Source of the DNA: JAJCYK01 sp965212195 | Lineage (GTDB): Bacteria > Bacteroidota > Bacteroidia > Cytophagales > Cyclobacteriaceae | Length of the DNA: 64,000 nucleotides | Direction: 5' to 3' | Assembly: GCA_965212195.1 (NCBI GenBank) | Contig: CBDBUW010000010.1 | Location: 1,054,001 to 1,118,000 of the forward strand | Part shown: piece after piece, positions 44,012 to 51,490 of the stretch | Layout of the letters: each line of letters opens with the position of its first letter | How positions within the stretch are numbered: position 1 is the stretch's first letter | Translations under genes and position numbers: made by a program | The notes under the pieces: generated by a model | What the model was told of the DNA's origin: nothing | Seen by the model: only the letters and a program-made list of their open reading frames with translations | The model's database searches: none

Positions 44012-44808
44012 GCTTGAGGAGATTTTAAGGATTTTACAAAGTTGTTGACGGTTTCGATCAGGTGGTGACTTTTCGACAATGTTTTGATAAAAGCGCTACC
44101 AATTATCGCCCCCTGAGCATATTGACAGGCTTCAGAAAATGTCTGGTGGTCGTGAATACCAAAGCCAATTAGAAATGGGTGTTGCAACTCCAAATTCCTC
44201 AATTTTTCAAAGTACGCCTTTTGAGCACTGCTAAGGTTTTTGGTGGAACCTGTAATACTTGCATCAGATACCGCATAAATAAAGCTTTGGCTATGGCGGT
44301 CAATCCATTTGATGCGTTCCGGAGTGGTTTGAGGAGTAACCAGAAAAATATTATGCAAATGATACCTTTTAAAGACATTTTGATAGTGATCCAGATATTC
44401 CTGCATAGGCAGGTCCGGGATGATGAGGCCGTCCACACCTCGGGTTTGGCACTCCTTACAAAATTGTTCTACACCATACTGGAGAATGGGGTTAAGATAG
44501 CCCATAAGTATTACTGGAATGTCCGTTTTAAGACGCAGCGACTCTAGCTGGTCCAGTAGCAATTTAAGGTTCATGCCATTTTGCAGAGCAATGTGATTAC
44601 TACCTTGAATGGTAGGGCCGTCGGCTACCGGATCGGAGTAGGGTATTCCAATTTCAATCAGATCGACCCCTGCGGATGCTAGTGAGCAGGCTATGGGCAA
44701 GGTATCCTCTAGATTGGGGTATCCAGCAGTGAAATAAACCGATAGAATACCTTGCGGCACCTGGTTCAAAAGTCTACTGATCCGATGGGTCTGCATTATT
44801 TCTTCCAT
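44008..44808 (-). CDS. trpA: Tryptophan synthase alpha subunit
   Basis: The 266-residue protein cleaves indole-3-glycerol phosphate. The active-site region LIEIGIPYSDPVADGPTIQ holds the catalytic Glu and Asp, and PVILMGYLNPILQYG and GLIIPDLPMQE are typical. The C-terminal phosphate-binding part (LIGFGIHDH, GAIIGSAFIK) is intact. It starts five bases after trpB and overlaps aroF by four bases. Confidence 0.96.
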   Translation of the reverse strand: MEEIMQTHRISRLLNQVPQGILSVYFTAGYPNLEDTLPIACSLASAGVDLIEIGIPYSDPVADGPTIQGSNHIALQNGMNLKLLLDQLESLRLKTDIPVILMGYLNPILQYGVEQFCKECQTRGVDGLIIPDLPMQEYLDHYQNVFKRYHLHNIFLVTPQTTPERIKWIDRHSQSFIYAVSDASITGSTKNLSSAQKAYFEKLRNLELQHPFLIGFGIHDHQTFSEACQYAQGAIIGSAFIKTLSKSHHLIETVNNFVKSLKSPQA

Positions 44809-44813
44809 ACTTT

Positions 44814-45998
44814 TTAGTATTTACCTTCCCGAATATATGTTTCCAGGTCTTTGTCGCCTCTGCCAGAAAGGTTAATCACTACCAGATCACTGGGGATTAA
44901 TTCCAGTTTCTCCAAAGCGGCCAGTGCATGCGCGCTTTCCAAAGCCGGGATAATACCTTCCAGCTTACTCAATAATATTCCTGCTTCCAGGGTTTCGCCA
45001 TCGGTGGCATGGAGGAATTGGGCCCGTCCGCTATCATAAAGATAAGCATGCAAGGGCCCTATGCCTGGATAATCCAGGCCAGCTGATATTGAATACGGTT
45101 CTACCACCTGCCCATCATCGGTTTGCATCAAAATAGTCTTGCTACCGTGTAAAACTCCAGGACGGCCCAAAACCGTTGTGGCCGCAGAACGTCCGCTGTT
45201 TATTCCCTTGCCGGCAGCCTCCACCGCCACCAACTGCACTTCCGGATGCTCATTGAAATGATAAAACGCACCGGCGGCATTGCTGCCGCCTCCAACACAG
45301 GCCACTATATAATCTGGGCGCTTCCGCCCCTCACGTTCCTGCAGCTGGAATTGGATCTCTTCGCTGATCACCGACTGAAAGCGGGCCACCATATCGGGAT
45401 AAGGGTGTGGTCCCACTACCGATCCGATTATATAATGAGTATCAACGGGGTTGCTTATCCAGTGCCTCATGGCCTCGTTGGTGGCATCCTTAAGGGTCCT
45501 GCTGCCGCTATAAGCGGTGCGAACTTCCGCTCCCAAAAGCTTCATACGTTCCACATTGGGCTTTTGACGTTCGATGTCGATTTCGCCCATATAGACGATG
45601 CATTTCATGCCCATTAATGCACAGACGGTAGCAGTAGCTACTCCATGTTGCCCGGCACCCGTTTCGGCAATAATATTATTCTTACCCAGCTTACGGGCCA
45701 AAAGGATCTGTCCTACAGTGTTGTTGATCTTGTGAGCCCCGGTATGATTGAGGTCCTCTCTTTTCAAGTATATCTTACAGCCGAAGTGCGAGGACAGTCT
45801 TTCCGCTAAGAACAAAGGAGTTGGTCGGCCCACGTAATCCTTCAGCAGGTATTGGAATTGCTGCTGGAAATCTGGCTCTTGAATGATTTGCAGATAATTC
45901 TTCTGGAGTTCTTCCACATTGGGATGTAGCATTTCAGGGACGTATGCCCCTCCAAACCGATCGCCATAATAACCGGACTCGTTGATAGGGAAACTCAT
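44814..45998 (-). CDS. trpB: Tryptophan synthase beta subunit
   Basis: The 394-residue protein joins indole to serine with PLP. The PLP lysine is in LNHTGAHKINNT, the phosphate loop is CVGGGSNAAGAF, and GRPTPLFLAERLS and ETGAGQHGVATA are conserved. It overlaps trpF by four bases and leads into trpA. Confidence 0.97.
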   Translation of the reverse strand: MSFPINESGYYGDRFGGAYVPEMLHPNVEELQKNYLQIIQEPDFQQQFQYLLKDYVGRPTPLFLAERLSSHFGCKIYLKREDLNHTGAHKINNTVGQILLARKLGKNNIIAETGAGQHGVATATVCALMGMKCIVYMGEIDIERQKPNVERMKLLGAEVRTAYSGSRTLKDATNEAMRHWISNPVDTHYIIGSVVGPHPYPDMVARFQSVISEEIQFQLQEREGRKRPDYIVACVGGGSNAAGAFYHFNEHPEVQLVAVEAAGKGINSGRSAATTVLGRPGVLHGSKTILMQTDDGQVVEPYSISAGLDYPGIGPLHAYLYDSGRAQFLHATDGETLEAGILLSKLEGIIPALESAHALAALEKLELIPSDLVVINLSGRGDKDLETYIREGKY

Positions 45999-46618
45999 AT
46001 TGTATCTAATTTTTGCTTTAACTCTGACAACATAGCCACATTCTTAATGCCCGGCTCTCGTTCGAAACGGCTGTTAACATCAATAAACGCCAGGTTCAAA
46101 TTGGATAGCCGCGAGAGCTGTGGTATTACTTCCAGGGAAATACCACCGCTTAGTATCATAGGGATCTCGTTATCATAATCATTCAGAATCCTCCAGTCGA
46201 AGGTTCTGCCACTCCCCCCATAACCCGGGGTTTTGGTGTCTAGTAAAAAGTACTCCACCCAAGGTTTATAGGATTCCCACCCCTTTAGATCGGCCGCTGT
46301 TTCTACTGGGAAAGCCTTGATAATAACTTTCCCCATTTCGAAAAGTTCACGACAATAGTCGGGGGTCTCATTGCCATGCAATTGCCAGAGGTCAAATGGG
46401 AACTGTAACCATTTCGATATCAGTTGTTCCATTGGTTCATTAACAAACACCCCCACTTTTTTAGTAGATTCCGGAAAGCCCTGGGGGATGCCCTTCCAGT
46501 TATCCCCTACATATCGTGAGGAGCCTCCATAGCAGATGAACCCCATGTAATCTGGCTCCAGATTTACAACATCCCGGATGTTATCTTGATACTTCATACC
46601 GCACACTTTCCATTTCAT
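45995..46618 (-). CDS. trpF: Phosphoribosylanthranilate isomerase
   Basis: The 207-residue product fits the TrpF barrel. The start KWKVCGMKYQDNI holds the catalytic Cys, FICYGGSSRYVG follows, QLHGNETPDYCREL is the central strand, and LLDTKTPGYGGSGRTFDW and ILSGGIS form the catalytic Asp and phosphate sites. It lies between trpC and trpB, with 11 bases before it and a four-base overlap after it. Confidence 0.94.
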   Translation of the reverse strand: MKWKVCGMKYQDNIRDVVNLEPDYMGFICYGGSSRYVGDNWKGIPQGFPESTKKVGVFVNEPMEQLISKWLQFPFDLWQLHGNETPDYCRELFEMGKVIIKAFPVETAADLKGWESYKPWVEYFLLDTKTPGYGGSGRTFDWRILNDYDNEIPMILSGGISLEVIPQLSRLSNLNLAFIDVNSRFEREPGIKNVAMLSELKQKLDTI

Positions 46619-46629
46619 AACATCGGGGG

Positions 46630-47439
46630 CTAAGCTGTCACGTTGTTAGTTTGTTGGCGAAGTTGTGTGATAAACTCCCGGCATTTTTTTTCCGGGCGAC
46701 TGTGCTCCATGAAGTTTTGGCCAATAAGGAATCCCTGATATCCCAATGCTCTCAAGCCAATAATGGTGTCTACTTCAAAAATTCCACTCTCTGAGATCTT
46801 AACAAAATCTTGAGGAATTTTAGCCGCTAATTGCTTGCTGGTTTGCACGTTAACATCAAATGTTTGCAGGTCTCTATTATTGACGCCAACCACATCCACT
46901 TCCGGATTGATATGGCTATCAAGCTCCTGGCCATTATGCACTTCCAAAACAACTTCCAACCCCAGTGAATGCGCGAATATTGCCAAATCCTGGGCCTTTT
47001 GAGGTTCTAGCGCCGCAGCAATCAACAAAATGGCATCTGCTCCGATGCTTTTAGCCTCCAGAACCTGATACTCGTCAATTATAAAATCTTTACGCAGTAT
47101 GGGGCATAAATTGTAGCTACGGGCCGTAATAAGATCCTCGTTGCTCCCGCCGAAAAAAGGGCCATCAGTCAAAACGGAAAGTGCCGAAGCTCCTGCCTGC
47201 ATATAACCAATTGAAATGCGCTCCACCGAAACCTGATCATTAATAACCCCTCTGCTCGGAGACTTACGCTTTATTTCCGCAATAATTCCCCATCTGTCGG
47301 GTCGTAGTAAATATTTTTTCAGGGACACCGTAGGGGTTTCAAAATAGATGCTCTTTTCCAAAAGCTTGATGGGAAACAAACTCCTCCGGTCCGCAACCTC
47401 CTTTAACTTATGATCTAAGATTTCTTCAAGAATAGGCAT
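46630..47439 (-). CDS. trpC: Indole-3-glycerol phosphate synthase
   Basis: The 269-residue enzyme closes the indole ring. IIAEIKRKSPSRGVI is the catalytic start, ILRKDFIIDEYQVLEA and VDVVGVNNRDLQTF follow, and KISESGI is the phosphate-binding end. It is a separate gene, not fused to trpF as in enterobacteria, with 11-base gaps on both sides. Confidence 0.95.
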   Translation of the reverse strand: MPILEEILDHKLKEVADRRSLFPIKLLEKSIYFETPTVSLKKYLLRPDRWGIIAEIKRKSPSRGVINDQVSVERISIGYMQAGASALSVLTDGPFFGGSNEDLITARSYNLCPILRKDFIIDEYQVLEAKSIGADAILLIAAALEPQKAQDLAIFAHSLGLEVVLEVHNGQELDSHINPEVDVVGVNNRDLQTFDVNVQTSKQLAAKIPQDFVKISESGIFEVDTIIGLRALGYQGFLIGQNFMEHSRPEKKCREFITQLRQQTNNVTA

Positions 47440-47450
47440 TATTCACTGGT

Positions 47451-48440
47451 TTAAATTCCCGTTAACTTTTTAAAACATTCCAGAGCTTTACCCTCCAATA
47501 AGGAGTTCCTGGCTTGATCTAGCGCTTCATCCCGGGTTTGATTGGGCTGGGCGCAGTGTAAGGCCAATCCGGCATTGGCTATCACCACATCGTGCTGTGC
47601 CGCAGTGCCTTTTCCCTGTAACACATTCCAAAATATTTCGGCTGCCTCCTCAATGGAGTTCCCCCCCGAAAGCGCCTGAGGTTGGTAATGAGGTAGTCCC
47701 AGGTTTTTAGGCCCTAGTACCTCTTCGCGGTCATTGGTAATAAGCTTAAAGTCACCCGTCAGGCTCACTTCGTCATAACCGTCCAGTGCGTGTAGAATAG
47801 CATAATTCTTGTCTGATTGTTGATACAGATACGCGTATAAGCGGGCCAGTTCCAGGTTAAACACCCCTACCAGCTGATTCGGTGGCTGAGCAGGGTTCAC
47901 CATGGGACCTAACATATTGAAAAATGTTTTCACGCCTAGTTCCTTGCGTATAGGCGCCACGTGTTTCATAGCTGGATGGAATAATGGAGCGTGCAAAAAA
48001 CAGATCCCGGCATCCTCTATATTTCTGATCAACTGGTCTTTGTCATTGGTAAACTCATAGCCAAAATGCGACATGAGGTTTGAAGATCCACAAATGGATG
48101 AAACTCCGTAATTGCCGTGCTTCGCTACTTTTTGTCCGGCCCCTGCGACTACAAATGACGCCAAAGTGGAAATATTGAAGGAGTCCTTCCCATCACCCCC
48201 GGTTCCACATAGGTCAATCACCTGATATTCATCCAGTGATAATGGCAGACACAATTCCAGCATGGCGTCGCGAAAACCCGCCAACTCTTCCACGGTAACC
48301 CTACGCATAAGAAAAACCGTAAGAAAGGCTGCTACCTGACTGTTGTTGTAGGCTCCCTTTGCCAAATTTATCAGCACTTCCTTGGCCTGTATCCGGTCCA
48401 GTGAATTATATGCTGTTAAGTGATTTAGGATTTCTTTCAT
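47451..48440 (-). CDS. trpD: Anthranilate phosphoribosyltransferase
   Basis: The 329-residue enzyme adds phosphoribose to anthranilate. Its glycine-rich PRPP site DLCGTGGDGKDSFNISTLAS and the later KHGNYGVSS and FFNMLGPMVNPA are conserved. The start overlaps the stop of trpG by one base. Confidence 0.95.
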   Translation of the reverse strand: MKEILNHLTAYNSLDRIQAKEVLINLAKGAYNNSQVAAFLTVFLMRRVTVEELAGFRDAMLELCLPLSLDEYQVIDLCGTGGDGKDSFNISTLASFVVAGAGQKVAKHGNYGVSSICGSSNLMSHFGYEFTNDKDQLIRNIEDAGICFLHAPLFHPAMKHVAPIRKELGVKTFFNMLGPMVNPAQPPNQLVGVFNLELARLYAYLYQQSDKNYAILHALDGYDEVSLTGDFKLITNDREEVLGPKNLGLPHYQPQALSGGNSIEEAAEIFWNVLQGKGTAAQHDVVIANAGLALHCAQPNQTRDEALDQARNSLLEGKALECFKKLTGI

Positions 48441-49012
48441 CAGTTTTCTACCCAGTTCTTAATTATTTCCTTGCCCAAAGGGGTGAGTACAGATTCCGGA
48501 TGGAATTGTAATCCCGCTACGTCATAGTGCCTATGACGGATGGCCATTACTTCTGGCTGTAGGGCCCTGGCAGTTACCTTTAACTGCGCGCTAATAGAAT
48601 CTGCTACTACCGCCCAACTGTGATAACGACCCACCTCCAATTGAGGGGGTATACCTTTAAATAAGATCTCTTGAGGATCCTCCACCATGATTTGTGAGGC
48701 CACACCGTGCAGAACTTCATTCATATTATAGAGCTTAGCACCATAAACTTCAGCGATTCCCTGGTGTCCCAGACAAATCCCTAAAATACTTTTTGTAGGA
48801 CCGAATGACTCGATAAGCTTCAGCATGATCCCGGCCTCCGAAGGAATTCCCGGGCCCGGTGACAGTAGGATCTTGTGGTACGCCTCTATTTGCTGTAGAC
48901 TTATTTGATCATTGCGGTGTACCTCTAGTCGGTCCCCGTAACCCAGTTCCCGCAGGATGTGCACCAAATTATAGGTAAAGGAATCGTAGTTGTCAAACAC
49001 CAGGATCTTCAT
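48440..49012 (-). CDS. trpG: Anthranilate synthase component II (glutamine amidotransferase)
   Basis: The 190-residue product is a class I amidotransferase that supplies ammonia to TrpE. LLSPGPGIPSEAG is the oxyanion strand, the nucleophile Cys is in LGICLGHQGIAE, and the His and Glu are in LQFHPESVLT. It overlaps trpE by four bases. It could also serve 4-amino-4-deoxychorismate synthase, as in some bacteria. Confidence 0.95.
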   Translation of the reverse strand: MKILVFDNYDSFTYNLVHILRELGYGDRLEVHRNDQISLQQIEAYHKILLSPGPGIPSEAGIMLKLIESFGPTKSILGICLGHQGIAEVYGAKLYNMNEVLHGVASQIMVEDPQEILFKGIPPQLEVGRYHSWAVVADSISAQLKVTARALQPEVMAIRHRHYDVAGLQFHPESVLTPLGKEIIKNWVEN

Positions 49013-50436
49013 GACATGTTTTGATTGTTGCCTATAGTACTGGCAAATTCTATGGCCTGTCGCAGGGCCGCCAATTTGTTCTTTACCTCTTGCAACTCAC
49101 TCGAGGGCACTGATTTTGCTACTACCCCGGCACCTGCCTGGTAGTGTAGGGCACCATCTTTACTTAAAAAAGATCGGATCATGATAGCATGATTGAAATC
49201 CCCATTGAATCCCATAAAACCAATGGCACCACCGTAGTACCCTCTTTTTACGTTTTCATAGCGATCGATTAGCGTCATAGCCATGTGCTTGGGGGCACCA
49301 GACAAGGTCCCAGCCGGAAACGTATCCGCCACCACATTTACCGGTGATGCCCGGGGAGACAACCTACCCTTTACCTTGGAAACTAGGTGTATCACATGAG
49401 AGAAGTATTGGATCTCTTTAAAAGAGGCTACTGTAACCTCATCGCTATTTCTGCTTAGATCATTGCGAGCAAGGTCTACCAACATCACATGCTCAGAGTT
49501 CTCCTTGGTGTCTGCAAACAACCTCTCTGCCTGTTCGGCATCAGCAGCATCATTCCCGGTACGGGCAAACGTTCCGGCAATAGGATGTATAACCGCTTCC
49601 CGGTCCTTAATAACGATTTGTGCTTCCGGCGAAGAGCCAAAGATCTTGAAATTGCCATAATCGAAATAGAATAAATAGGGAGAAGGGTTAATAGACCTGA
49701 GCGCTCGATATACATTGAACTCATCTCCTTTAAATTCCTTTTGAAATCGTCTGCTTAGTACAATCTGAAAAACATCCCCCCGCAAGCAGTGATCAACTCC
49801 TTTGGCCAGAGCTTCCAAAAACTCCTCATCGGTAAAGTTCGACACCTCGGAATCCTGCGCGTAAAAAGGATAATCTGCATAGTTGCGATTGTTGATCAGG
49901 AGTAAAACTTCGTCCAATCTCGACTGGGATGCATGATCCAGTTGAAATTCAAACAAATGCATTTCATTCTTAAAATGATCGATAGCAATCACAAAGCGAT
50001 ATACACGGTAAAGAATATCTGGGATCTGATATTGATCGTGCTGATTTGGATCGAGATTGATATTTTCAAAGTAACGTACGGCATCATACGCCAGATACCC
50101 AAACAGCCCGTTACTGATAAACTTGAATTCCTGGGTGTCAATATCAAAACAGCTGGCAAACTGTACCAAATTGGCAATCACATTGTCTCTACTGGCAGGC
50201 AATTCGGATTGGTCACCGTCAGGAAAACTCATGTGAATTTTTTCGTTGCTCACTTCAAAACCAGCAATGGGTTCACAACATAGATAAGAAAAGCTGTTTT
50301 CACTACCGTGATAGTCCGAGCTTTCCAAAAGCATGCAATTGGAGAAATTATCCCTCAACTTCAAGTAGATACTTACCGGCGTTTGGGTATCCGCTAATCT
50401 TCTTACGTAACTGGTATTCAGATGGTACTTTTTCAA
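49009..50436 (-). CDS. trpE: Anthranilate synthase component I
   Basis: The 475-residue enzyme makes anthranilate from chorismate. The tryptophan feedback motif is present as CMLLESSD, and the chorismate-binding half has FGSSPEAQIVI, HPIAGTFARTG, EHVMLVDLARND and FPAGTLSGAPKHMAM. The start is a TTG at 50436: an in-frame TGA lies only three bases upstream of it. A terminator and leader peptide precede the gene, so expression depends on attenuation. Confidence 0.95.
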   Translation of the reverse strand: MKKYHLNTSYVRRLADTQTPVSIYLKLRDNFSNCMLLESSDYHGSENSFSYLCCEPIAGFEVSNEKIHMSFPDGDQSELPASRDNVIANLVQFASCFDIDTQEFKFISNGLFGYLAYDAVRYFENINLDPNQHDQYQIPDILYRVYRFVIAIDHFKNEMHLFEFQLDHASQSRLDEVLLLINNRNYADYPFYAQDSEVSNFTDEEFLEALAKGVDHCLRGDVFQIVLSRRFQKEFKGDEFNVYRALRSINPSPYLFYFDYGNFKIFGSSPEAQIVIKDREAVIHPIAGTFARTGNDAADAEQAERLFADTKENSEHVMLVDLARNDLSRNSDEVTVASFKEIQYFSHVIHLVSKVKGRLSPRASPVNVVADTFPAGTLSGAPKHMAMTLIDRYENVKRGYYGGAIGFMGFNGDFNHAIMIRSFLSKDGALHYQAGAGVVAKSVPSSELQEVKNKLAALRQAIEFASTIGNNQNMS

Positions 50437-50465
50437 GGTTCAATATTTTATTTGGTCCATAAAAA

Positions 50466-50485
50466 AACCCGCTAAACAGCGGGTT
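50466..50485 (-). terminator. trp attenuator terminator in the trpE leader
   Basis: On the minus strand AACCCGCT (50485-50478) pairs with AGCGGGTT (50473-50466) over the loop GTTT, and U residues continue to 50461. It lies 25 bases before trpE and 50 bases after the leader-peptide stop, the place of an attenuator. Confidence 0.88.
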
Positions 50486-50535
50486 ATTTGGTTTCTTTCT
50501 AAATATAGATAGGCTGTTCAGAGATCAGAGGATCG

Positions 50536-50574
50536 CTATTGCCACCATACATTTATTTGAATTTTCCTAATCAT
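50536..50574 (-). CDS. trpL: trp operon leader peptide with tandem Trp codons
   Basis: A 12-codon frame, ATG to TAG, reads MIRKIQINVWWQ. Two adjacent TGG codons sit near its end, as in classical attenuation leaders. An AACAGC (50518-50513) just after it could pair with GCTGTT (50480-50475) inside the downstream terminator and so act as antiterminator; that pairing is inferred. The peptide is too short for normal gene finding. Confidence 0.8.
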   Translation of the reverse strand: MIRKIQINVWWQ

Positions 50575-50581
50575 GGAATTT

Positions 50582-50613
50582 TAAAGATAGAGTGTGAATT
50601 AGAATTTTTCAAA
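50582..50613 (-). promoter_or_regulatory. candidate promoter of the trp operon
   Basis: On the minus strand TTTG (50613-50610), 20 bases, then TATCTTTA (50589-50582), one base off the Bacteroidota -7 consensus. The leader-peptide ATG follows after seven bases, so the transcript would be nearly leaderless. Confidence 0.55.
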
Positions 50614-50623
50614 CTTTTCCATA

Positions 50624-51361
50624 CTATTTTGAGCTCTTTTTAGTGGTAGAGCTGGATTTGGCTGCAGTCTTAGAGGTGGTCTTTTTAGCAGTTGACTTAG
50701 AGGCAGTGGTCTTTGAGGCGGTGGTCTTAGCCTTGGTAGTGCTAGCTTTGGTTGCCGTTGATTTGGCTGCAGGCTTAGAGGTGGTGGCTTTGGTAGTCTT
50801 TTTGGCCGCGGTAGATTTAGCAGCAGGTTTGGCTGCAGGCTTTGCCTTGGCAGTACTGGTTTTAGTCGTTGCTGTTTTGGTTGTGGTCTTTGCGGCAGTG
50901 GTTTTAGCTGGCTTTTTGGCGGTGGTGGGTTTGGCTGCAGGCTTTTTGGCGGTGGTGGATTTGGCTGCAGGCTTTTTGGTCGGGGCCTTGGCTTCTTTTT
51001 TTGCGGTTTCTTCAGAAGCTTTTGCAGATGACGCCTCAGGTTCTTGAACGGATTCTGCAGGTGGCGTTGCAGCTTTTTTAGCCGATTCCTCGGATTTCGC
51101 AACCTCAGTAACTGCTTCCTCCACCTTTTCCTGAACAGGTGCCGTTGGTAATGCTTCCTCCAATACTGCAGTTTCAACTACAACTTCGGGCTCGGCAACC
51201 ACTTTTCTGGTTCTACCGCGTGGGCTTTTGGATTTTACCTTAGTCTTAACTTCCCCCTTGGGAACATATTGAGTTCGTTTATGCTTACTGCGTCTACGGC
51301 TAACTCCAAAAGTACCCTTTGTTATCTTACCTCTTCGCGTTTTACGGTCACCTTTACCCAT
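50624..51361 (-). CDS. Ribosomal protein bTHX with a long histone-H1-like tail
   Basis: The start is the ATG at 51361 (MGKGDRKTRRGKITKGTFGV), which is the bTHX signature of the small 30S head protein. After about 25 residues the sequence continues far beyond the usual short THX length. There is a basic stretch (VKTKVKSKSPRGRTRKVV), an acidic Val/Glu/Ala-rich part, and then about 130 residues made almost only of Lys, Ala, Thr, Ser and Pro with AKKPAAK-like units, as in histone H1. The total is about 245 residues. The tail suggests nucleic-acid binding. The low-complexity tail may be exaggerated or shortened by assembly errors. Confidence 0.78.
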   Translation of the reverse strand: MGKGDRKTRRGKITKGTFGVSRRRSKHKRTQYVPKGEVKTKVKSKSPRGRTRKVVAEPEVVVETAVLEEALPTAPVQEKVEEAVTEVAKSEESAKKAATPPAESVQEPEASSAKASEETAKKEAKAPTKKPAAKSTTAKKPAAKPTTAKKPAKTTAAKTTTKTATTKTSTAKAKPAAKPAAKSTAAKKTTKATTSKPAAKSTATKASTTKAKTTASKTTASKSTAKKTTSKTAAKSSSTTKKSSK

Positions 51362-51422
51362 AATTTTCAATTTGTATCCTTACAAAAAAAGGAAATTTTC
51401 TCACATCCCCAAAATTAAAAAC

Positions 51423-51469
51423 GAGTTCCGACCTTAGTACAGCTATAAGCCCTGCTAAGGACGGAACTC
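51423..51469 (-). terminator. long-stem terminator of the M13 peptidase gene
   Basis: Two 15-base arms (51423-51437 and 51455-51469) pair with a single central mismatch around a 17-base loop. On the minus strand the stem is followed by TTTTT-AA-TTTT. It lies 22 bases after the stop of the peptidase gene. Confidence 0.85.
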
Positions 51470-51490
51470 CGATTCTATAGACTAGCTGTT

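Noticed and set aside
50599..51177. Arg/Pro/Lys-rich and Val/Ala-rich open frames overlapping the bTHX gene
   Set aside because: They are shadows of the Lys/Ala/Thr-rich tail in other frames, which rarely make stop codons.
51430..51442. A sixth copy of the GTACTAA box on the minus strand
   Set aside because: No GGTTAGG-like box lies 16 bases upstream; the match falls in the loop and arm of the peptidase terminator.
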